Shown piece by piece: positions 56,935-64,000 of a stretch of 64,000 nucleotides of DNA. Under the pieces are notes generated by a model, which made no database searches, had not been told where the DNA came from, and saw only the letters and a program-made list of their open reading frames with translations. Positions within the stretch are counted from its first letter, which is position 1. Each line of letters opens with the position of its first letter. The stretch lies in assembly GCF_901709675.1 (NCBI RefSeq), contig NC_051102.1:6173412-6237411 (forward strand), in the 5' to 3' direction. The DNA comes from Syngnathus acus (taxonomy: Eukaryota; Chordata; Actinopteri; Syngnathiformes; Syngnathidae). The position numbers and the translations under genes are program-made.

Positions 56935-59900
56935 ATGTCTGTAAATTATGCGGCCGGGCTCTCACCGTATGCAGACAAGGGCGTGTGTGGACTTCCAGAG
57001 GTAATAAACAACACTAGGACTGGTAGTTCGCTTTCTATCAAGCTTTGGCTAGCTGGTTAGCTGCTACTTTGTGTTTTCTTGCTATAGTCTTTGTCATGAA
57101 TGAACTATTTGAACTAAAACGGTACATTGAATTAATCGTACAACCCAAATTTAGGACGTTCTCAGCAAAAGATATTCACAATTGCGTCGAACCTTTTATT
57201 TTCATTGTCAACGTGAATACACTAAGGCAGCTGTTTCTGTCAAAGTCGCAATTTCCTTTATTTTTATACAACATAGATGTTATTTTTAAGTAGAAATAAA
57301 AGGAGGAGGGAACCACATTGTATTTGCAATTATACCCGGCCGGTCAGTTTTCTTAGAATGTTTAAATACCTGGTATTTTAATCTTCAAATGCTTATAATC
57401 AATACTAGCTGCAAGATTCATATTCTGCCTTATAACCAATGTGATTTGGTAATACAGAAATTTGATAGCACCGAAGAGCTGAAAGCGAAGGTGGCAACTC
57501 TTGCTAAGATTGTAAAAGAGTCCAAATATATGGTCGTGCACTCTGGAGCAGGAATCAGCACTTCAACTGGCATCCCTGACTTCAGGTAAGAAACCCTCAC
57601 TTTTGTATTTTACAGTCACATTCTTCGACTCCACTTTGACACACATGCAACAGGCAAATGTAAATATAATGTAATGAATGCATTCATCCATCCCACCCAT
57701 TTCCATTGTAGTTTCACAGATTGAACAGAAGAGGGTAGTAGACTCACTCAATTTATGTTAAGCACGCACATCATTTCTGTTAAATATGTTTTCAGTCCCC
57801 AAAGTATTTATTGAAACACTCAATACTGCCTGAAAACGTCTTCATCGTTTTGGAACCTATTTACTCATGTTTCCACCAGTACTGCTACTCCTATTGTACA
57901 TATTAATATTCCACTGGCCTTGTTTGATTGATTTATTAAAAGGCAGTGTCATAGCACATCTGCCCTGCAGTTAACTGCACTCAACTTTGTTGGTCATCTC
58001 AAAAACATAGTATCTATTTTTAGGGGCCCAAAGGGTGTGTGGACGTTGGAGCAAAAGGGAGAGACGCCTCACTTTGAGACAACGTTTGAAGAGGCCCGAC
58101 CCAGCCTTACTCACATGGCCCTGCTGGGACTCCAGAGGGCCGGCTACCTCAAGTATCTCATTAGCCAAAATGTGGACGGCTTGCATGTGCGATCCGGCTT
58201 CCCAAGGTGACTTGGCTCATAGCCGCTATACACGCATTCATCTGTGAAAAAAAGCGACTTTTTTTTCAGGCATGACTGTTAATTACTGATCACTCACCAG
58301 GGGATATTTGGTTCATAATGGCATTTCATTCCCACGCTTAAGAACTCTCTGCTGGCTGCCTTCTCATTTTATAATTCATTTTAAGATTACGTTTTGAATT
58401 TTTAATGGTTACGAAAATGGAAGATAAATCCCAGCTTTTAAATGTGGTTTAAAGGGACTTTTGATATTGATCTCGCTGGAAGGTGTGCCAATGGAATTTA
58501 GGTTTAAAATCCTTCATTTTTAACAATTCAAACAACAGCCCCAAAAAGGCCGCAAGGGGCACTGCAATTTTTGTTCCATTGCTATGTACTGACCTCAAGC
58601 TACAAATGCAATTTTCCATTCAATCTAAGCACCCAGGCTATAATGAAAGACCGGAGCAGGTTCATGCGTCTTCTTTTCCCTCAAGTTTGGTTTTCTCTAC
58701 CTTTCCCAATAACGAGCACACAGCAGGAAGAGAACGGCCGCAGCCTTTGCTCTGGCGTAAGCAGAGAAATCAATCCTAGCCGCGCACAGACTATTCATGA
58801 GGGAGCCGATAACACTCAACTTGTCCTCAAGTGTTATCATGTATGCACCAACTGTGATCTAAGAAGATGTTGTCTGGCCCTGACAGGGACTTGTTATCGG
58901 AGCTTCATGGAAACATGTTTGTGGAGGAGTGCGAGAAGTGCTGCAGGTATGTGCACAGTCACAAGGCTCTTTGATTCTACGGGGCAATTCGATTGGGTTG
59001 TGGCCGATGCATCACTCCCGAGATTTCTGCCGACGTTGTTTTCCGCAGGCAGTTTGTCAGGGAAAAGGTGATTGGCGTGATGGGCCTCAAACCAACGGGA
59101 CGTTACTGCGATGTGGTGCGCTCCAGAGGACTCCGAGCCTGCAGGTTAATGAACGCACTCGCACGTTGTTGTCTCTGTTGCAAATGAACAAATCTCAATC
59201 ATGTTTTATGGCAACAGAGGGAAGTTGATCAGCACTATACTGGACTGGGAGGACGCACTTCCTGACAGAGATCTGAACAAAGCAGACGACGCAAGCAGGT
59301 TAAGTTTGTTTGCTGGCCCAGCAGAGAAGACATCTCACCACTGTAAAAACCTTCTTTGGGTTTAATTGCGACATCACTAGCCGTTAATGCCCACATTTGC
59401 CAGCTCCGTGTCAATATTCAACCTTTTATCCTGGGAAGGTTTTACTATCCGTCTACAAAAGTAGGGGAGGAACTGTGAAGTGTCAACTGTTTGCTTGTTC
59501 CACTTTTTCCTCACGCATAATTGCCGTAATGACTCTCGCTCCAGCAATTTCATAAAAATCAAAGATGTATGTTCCTACCACTATGTAAGGTCTCTGCTCA
59601 CATTTTCACTTGGATCCGTTGTGCTCTGTATCCATTAGACAAGCCGACCTGGCGCTGACGCTGGGCACCTCCATGCAGATAAAACCTAGCGGAGACCTTC
59701 CACTCGTCACCAAGCGCAAAGGCGGCAAAGTGGTTATTGTCAACCTGCAGCCCACTAAGCACGTGCGTTTCATTCCCGCACACTCTATGCGAGACGACGC
59801 TTGCTCTGACTTGATCTCTTGCAGGACAAGCATGCACACTTGCGTATCAATGGCTACGTGGATGATGTCATGAAGCAGCTGATGGAGCACTTGGGGTTGG

Positions 59901-60136
59901 ATATCCCAAAGTGGGAAGGGCCGACCGTGTGCGAGAGCTCCATCGCTGCGCCCGAGAACGCCGACGACGAAATTAAGCCCGCGCACGCTCTCAGTGCCGA
60001 CGTGAAGGTCAAAGGTGAGCTCGTTAAGGAGGAGAAGAAGAAGCGAGCAGCACATGGTGACGCCACCATCAAAGAGACTGTCACAGTAAAGAAGGAGAGG
60101 AAAGATCCTCCGCTGGGGGTGAAAGATGACCAATAG
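56935..60136 (+). CDS. sirt6: NAD-dependent protein deacylase/ADP-ribosyltransferase sirtuin-6
   Basis: Chromatin-bound deacetylase acting on histone H3 K9 and K56, with roles in DNA repair, telomere maintenance and metabolism. Eight exons: 56935-57000, 57458-57585, 58024-58206, 58887-58946, 59049-59144, 59218-59298, 59639-59762, 59825-60136; 349 residues (human 355). N-terminus [16 protein letters not shown] is near-identical to human. The NAD-binding [23 protein letters not shown] and catalytic His133 in [10 protein letters not shown] are present. The four zinc-binding Cys lie in ECEKCC and YC...[14 protein letters not shown] and [11 protein letters not shown] complete the Rossmann core. 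Intron 7 is only 62 bases. The Lys/Glu-rich C-terminal extension ([18 protein letters not shown]) differs from the Pro-rich human tail, as expected for this poorly conserved nuclear-targeting segment. The CT microsatellite at 60259-60346 lies in its 3'UTR. Confidence 0.96.
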
Positions 60137-60256
60137 CCTCAGGTATTGTCCTCATCAAAAATGCCTCCTGCCTCGAGAAACAAACTTTTGATCGGTTGGA
60201 TCACAAAGGATGCAACTTTTGTGACCTCTTTTTTGCCCACGAGAACATTCTTGAAA

Positions 60257-60258
<2 letters not shown>

Positions 60259-60292
<34 letters not shown>

Positions 60293-60310
60293 CTCTTTTT
60301 CTCTTTCTCT

Positions 60311-60346
<36 letters not shown>
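60259..60346. repeat. CT-rich microsatellite in the sirt6 3'UTR
   Basis: About 88 bases of (CT)n with a central CTTTTT/CTTT variant block, roughly 125 bases past the stop codon. Confidence 0.95.
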
Positions 60347-60347
<1 letters not shown>

Positions 60348-61895
60348 ATATAAGACAAGAAAATGTTTTTGTTGTAAATAGATCACTGTTACACTACATA
60401 TTTTTTATCTCAGGAATTTTTTTTTAATTTCTTTTTATATCTTTGTTTTGGCAGTAAATGGAAGCACAACCTCTGCAGTCGTTCACTGTGTGCTGTCCTT
60501 AGCATGTGGTCAGTCAGTTGTGGCCTACTTAGAACTGAGGCAACATTACAATCCAGCCGACATAATGATATGATTTTATTCCTGTGCTCAAGGACCTCAT
60601 TAACATAAGTTCATTACGTCCTGATGTTTCTTGATAATCGCACTATGCTGCCTTCCACATTTTCTTAAACATCAATATTAACATAACATAAAGAGCCCAA
60701 GTGCACTTCCAGTGTCATATGCGTTTCACCATGAATTCAATCATAAATACAATAGATGAAGCAGCTGCAGCGCCAACAAATGATGACCTGTCTGCTTGGC
60801 TCTGGAAATGGCTCTTTACACAGTTGTCATTAATATGCAAAAGGTAGAATGTTTGCCGAGTAAGAACATTAAGTAGAGCACATTTTGTACAACCTGTGCG
60901 CTCAACTGTTCTCTAATTAGGAGCCATTTAGAAATGTATTCACTTGTTTGTTTTTCAAGAAAAGCTTGCAGATAATATGTTCATCTAAAAATACAATCTA
61001 GTTTCCCAACCTTGATTGAGCCAAGGCCACTGGCGTAGGAAGGATAGATATACGGGACTTTATAGTAAAATAATATTTCATAATAATTTCAAGATAATAT
61101 TTCAGGCTGCTGAGAACCTGAGCGATTGACTCGTTTTTCAAACCATTGCCTTTGGATAACAATTCTTTGCATCAGAGTTAGTATTCTGTCAAGGACATCA
61201 GAATGTTCAGTTGTCTGCAAAGAGACAAGCACGGCCCATTAAACATTTAGCAAGTCTTCCTCTATGAATTGCTGAGGTAGCGGCTGTCATGTTTGCGAAG
61301 GCTCTGCTAGCAGAGCAATGCTAAATAGACAAAAAGGAGTTGAGCTAGCAAGTTCTGAAAAGAAACTGCGGAGGTAAGCACATTTACACTTGCGTTCATA
61401 CCGACGGAAAATCGCCAGTTTTCAAATATGAAATGAAATATGGAGTAAGCCCGAAGAACCAAACTCCACAGAGTTTCCACTGAGCTGATATTCGAACACC
61501 AAAACTTGCTCATTAATTCATGATTCTCTGTAATAAGCTCATAAATTCTGTTAGAAAAGTAACCCCATAGTCTTTCACGACTTCTAAGACCTCATTTAAT
61601 TTTGCTCTTTCACTGAACTCCTTTTAAAACCTTTTTAATCCACAGTGGTATCAATTGATTGAAGATTTCACCCTCCCCTTATCCAGTGACTCACTTCACA
61701 GCATAAATGGATACTTTTGATACAGTCTAACTTTATCATTAGAAAGGACTGAAGAGTGGATTTTGTTCCTTCAATATTGGTCATGTGACTTGTGCCAACA
61801 CGGAGTCACTAATGCATGCTTTGATCACAAACCTAATTGATGACGTTAATGCTTTGCTTTGTGGTCTTTCTTAGAAGAGCATTTCATTTCTCCAT

Positions 61896-62100
61896 TTAGT
61901 ACAGAATTCAGCGGCACGTGTCGCGACCAAAACCAGAAAGCAGGAGCATATTACATCGTTTATAAAATCTCTGCGTTGGCTCCCTGTCTGTGTCTTTCAA
62001 TATTGATCTTAGGATAAATATTAAATAGGCTGTCACTAACAAGCGTCACGGTCCGTATGATGTTTTCTGGTGTCAATCCCTTGATAATTTTATCGGACCA
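61896..62100 (+). mobile_element. Non-LTR retrotransposon remnant (reverse-transcriptase C-terminal region)
   Basis: Reading on + from 61896 gives LVQNSAARVATKTRKQEH, then ITSFIKSLRWLPV. This is the highly recurrent VQNSAAR..T..R..HIT...SL.WLPV block found just after the polymerase domain in fish LINEs. The frame breaks soon after 62005. Downstream words (CACGGTCCGTATGATG) still resemble the element. Only this fragment is left. Confidence 0.75.
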
Positions 62101-63378
62101 ACACATTTTCCTTCATCTGTTCAGGATGCAAGGAATGATGGTCTGTTTATCACATCATCCTGCTATGATTGACAGTCTGTGCCTCAGTGGCCAATCATTT
62201 TCAAAAAGCCTCCTGCTGGGAAATTATTAGATCAGCCCTGACCTGCTCATCTTGGTAAAAAAAAAATCGACATGTTTCGCTTAGATTGTACAATGTAGGC
62301 TGCCTGAACATTAAAATGCATGAGCGGTGGATAATAAGGTCTGCACAACCTTGTTCAAATGATAGGTCTTTATTATATATAACAGCCACATCCTCACTTA
62401 GAAGAGGGTGTGCACACTTTTGCAACTACATCCTTTTAGATGTTTTTTTTTTTTACTTCCCCAGCATTTTTTTTTTTCCAACTGGTTGTACAAATCCAAT
62501 GTCACATTTAATGGTTCAAAAATGTGAAGTGATTTAGCGTGGCTTTTTTTAAAAAATTTTTTATTTTAAACATCACAAAAACCTTACAATTGACCTGGGG
62601 AGGGTGTATGTTTTTTTATTTTTAGATTCAATGGTGACTGGTTTTCTACGTGACCTCTTTTACAAGCGTGAAGAAAGAAGGATACAATTTGGCAAGGTAA
62701 TTACTGCCAGAGTACACACAATGGAGGAGCAGGCGATTGTCTCGCTGGTATTTACATGGCCACTTTTATCTGAGGGCAGTGTAGATGATTATCCATGTTC
62801 AGACTTGAAAGGTTGCCAAAGGGCACAACTGCAGAGGCGAGCCTGTGAGTCTTCTCATTCATCCTCTGGTGACATCGCTTCTCATTGCAGAATTCTTGTC
62901 ACGTGCCTTTATTTAATGTCACGATATCTATGCATACAGTATGTTTTCCAGTGTCTCACTCACACATGCTCACAGAGGCATCGAATATGGCTGACCATCT
63001 CTCGCCTGCAATGAGGTAAACGCAGGAGTTCTTTTGACGGCAAATGGTATCAAAATGGAGAGAGGGGGAAAAAAAACACATTTATCCATCTTTGTGTTTT
63101 TCTTGATTGGCGTAAGGAAAAAAAGTGATTACAATGTTGAAGAGTATAGCTGTACTTGTTTGTATGTGCATAGCAACTCAAAAATATTTCAATTAAGTTT
63201 AACCTGGGTTGTTAGCGGGTTGTTTCTGTTACATTCTTGGTTAGTGAGTATTAATGTAGGCATTTTATTTTATTTTTTTAAAGCAAGGCAGGGCTTCAAT
63301 TACTTGCAGTTTTTCACTATTCACAGTAGGGGTCAGTCCCAATTCTTTGCGAATAGGGTTTTCTGTATTCCCACAAAA

Positions 63379-64000
63379 TCACATATTGTCTTTGTGTATC
63401 ATGACCAAGCTGGTGGGTGCTACATCTGCTCTCCTCCCCCTCAGGGCATGATTGAAAAAGTTTCGGATCGGGATCGACACTCGGGGCAGAAGCTCTTTGA
63501 GTCCGGCCCGATATTCTCGGCGGATGAGGCAGTAGAGGACCGGGTTGAGGCAGCTGTTTGCCTGGGCCAGGCACACGCTCAGTGGGAAGGCATAGGCCTG
63601 CGCGTTGTAGAAGGCTTTATTGAAGGGCACCATGTCCAACTTGATCAACACGCCCCAAAGCGTCAGAGCCTGGTTGGGCAGCCAGCAGACGAAGAAGGAC
63701 AAAACTACGATGGTGACGGAGCGGGTGACTTTGGAGCGGCGGCGATGGCGACCACGCTCGCATTCGGATCTGTCTGCCATGGCCCCGCCGATGGCACTGC
63801 CCACCACGCGCCGGCTCAGGATGAACTTCAAGAGGAGGAGGTAGCACACACTGATGATTATTAAAGGAAAGACAAATCCCAGAAGCACTTTTTGCAATTG
63901 ATAGAGCCCAAGGAGTACTTGAGGATCCAAGCGACTGGAATCGGATTCGGAGAACCTCACAAGGCAGAGCTCATCGTCGGCAGACACCTGTGAACGCAAC
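63379..64000 (-). CDS. Relaxin-family peptide receptor 3-like GPCR, partial (5' end outside window)
   Basis: Class A receptor for relaxin-3/INSL5-type peptides, Gi-coupled. Only the second extracellular loop to the C-terminus is present (about 206 residues, TAA-type stop region at 63379). TM5 LLGLYQLQKVLLGFVFPL matches human RXFP3 WLGLYQLQKVLLGFVLPL. TM6 SKVTRSVTIVVLSFFVCWLP includes CWLPNQAL. TM7 has QANSCLNPVLYCLIRREYR with the canonical NPxLY. A Ser/Arg-rich third intracellular loop and a tail of about 45 residues follow. The ELCLVRF stretch matches the RXFP3 second loop. Just upstream of GTGTCTGCC the sequence reads TTCACAG, a possible splice acceptor, so the gene may have an intron here as some fish rxfp3 paralogues do. 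Which of the several fish rxfp3/4 copies this is cannot be told. Confidence 0.88.
   Translation of the reverse strand, partial: LRSQVSADDELCLVRFSESDSSRLDPQVLLGLYQLQKVLLGFVFPLIIISVCYLLLLKFILSRRVVGSAIGGAMADRSECERGRHRRRSKVTRSVTIVVLSFFVCWLPNQALTLWGVLIKLDMVPFNKAFYNAQAYAFPLSVCLAQANSCLNPVLYCLIRREYRAGLKELLPRVSIPIRNFFNHALRGRRADVAPTSLVMIHKDNM

Larger units (their letters stand above)
60137..63378. other. sirt6 3' flank; intergenic to the RXFP3-like gene
   Basis: Contains a CT microsatellite and a LINE reverse-transcriptase remnant, otherwise AT-rich DNA. The open frame at 62604-63014 has no recognisable domain. Confidence 0.5.

Noticed and set aside
62604-63014. Open frame of 136 codons before the RXFP3-like gene
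   Set aside because: No recognisable domain, starts in a T-rich run, and composition is like the intergenic flank.

Overview
This window is nuclear DNA of a ray-finned (teleost, most likely percomorph) fish. The genes have introns with GT-AG borders. The proteins are vertebrate orthologues (endophilin-A, STAP, cactin, CDC34, SIRT6, semaphorins, an ROR receptor). There are fish-type C2H2 zinc-finger genes with the MxARTT..Y...L.G.KEE first exon, and fish-type interspersed repeats. Nothing is bacterial, and I saw no CRISPR array, operon or tRNA. All exon models below were built by eye from reading frame, splice consensus and remembered family sequences. Every multi-exon model except zinc-finger gene B closes in frame.

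Layout, left to right: last exon of a class-6 semaphorin (749-1734, +); a GPR35-like receptor (4953-5816, -); a 7 kb gene-free stretch; an ROR-family nuclear receptor in 10 coding exons (13184-21724, +); endophilin-A2, sh3gl1 (25055-28720, +); the PH-SH2 adaptor stap2 (31431-34631, +); an orphan zinc-finger first exon (36276-36387, +) and two tandem C2H2 zinc-finger genes (37035-38612 and 39182-40285, both -); a short-tailed class-4 semaphorin in 14 coding exons (43164-47344, +) followed by a decayed copy of its last exon; cactin in 10 exons (48614-52170, -); cdc34 in 5 exons (53406-55364, +); sirt6 in 8 exons (56935-60136, +); and the 3' part of an RXFP3-like relaxin-family receptor (63379-64000, -).

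The content matches human 19p13.3: SEMA6B, SH3GL1, STAP2, SIRT6, CACTIN and CDC34 all lie there (from memory). Mammals have neither an ROR nor a class-4 semaphorin in that block. Their known copies sit on the sister paralogous regions (RORA/B/C on 15q/9q/1q, SEMA4A/B/D on 1q/15q/9q). The simplest reading is that this fish keeps the fourth ohnologues of both families, lost on the mammalian 19p lineage. This is the most interesting feature of the window and needs a phylogeny to confirm.

The genes are not an operon and serve unrelated roles: guidance and adhesion (semaphorins), membrane curvature (endophilin), signalling adaptor (STAP), spliceosome factor (cactin), ubiquitin conjugation (CDC34), NAD-dependent deacylation (SIRT6), transcription (ROR, zinc fingers) and GPCR signalling. 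Recent activity is concentrated at 36-41 kb (zinc-finger duplication, inversion or exon loss, a microsatellite at a splice site). Repeats include a MITE with an internal duplication, two copies of a short palindromic element, L2-type and other LINE remnants, and several microsatellites.
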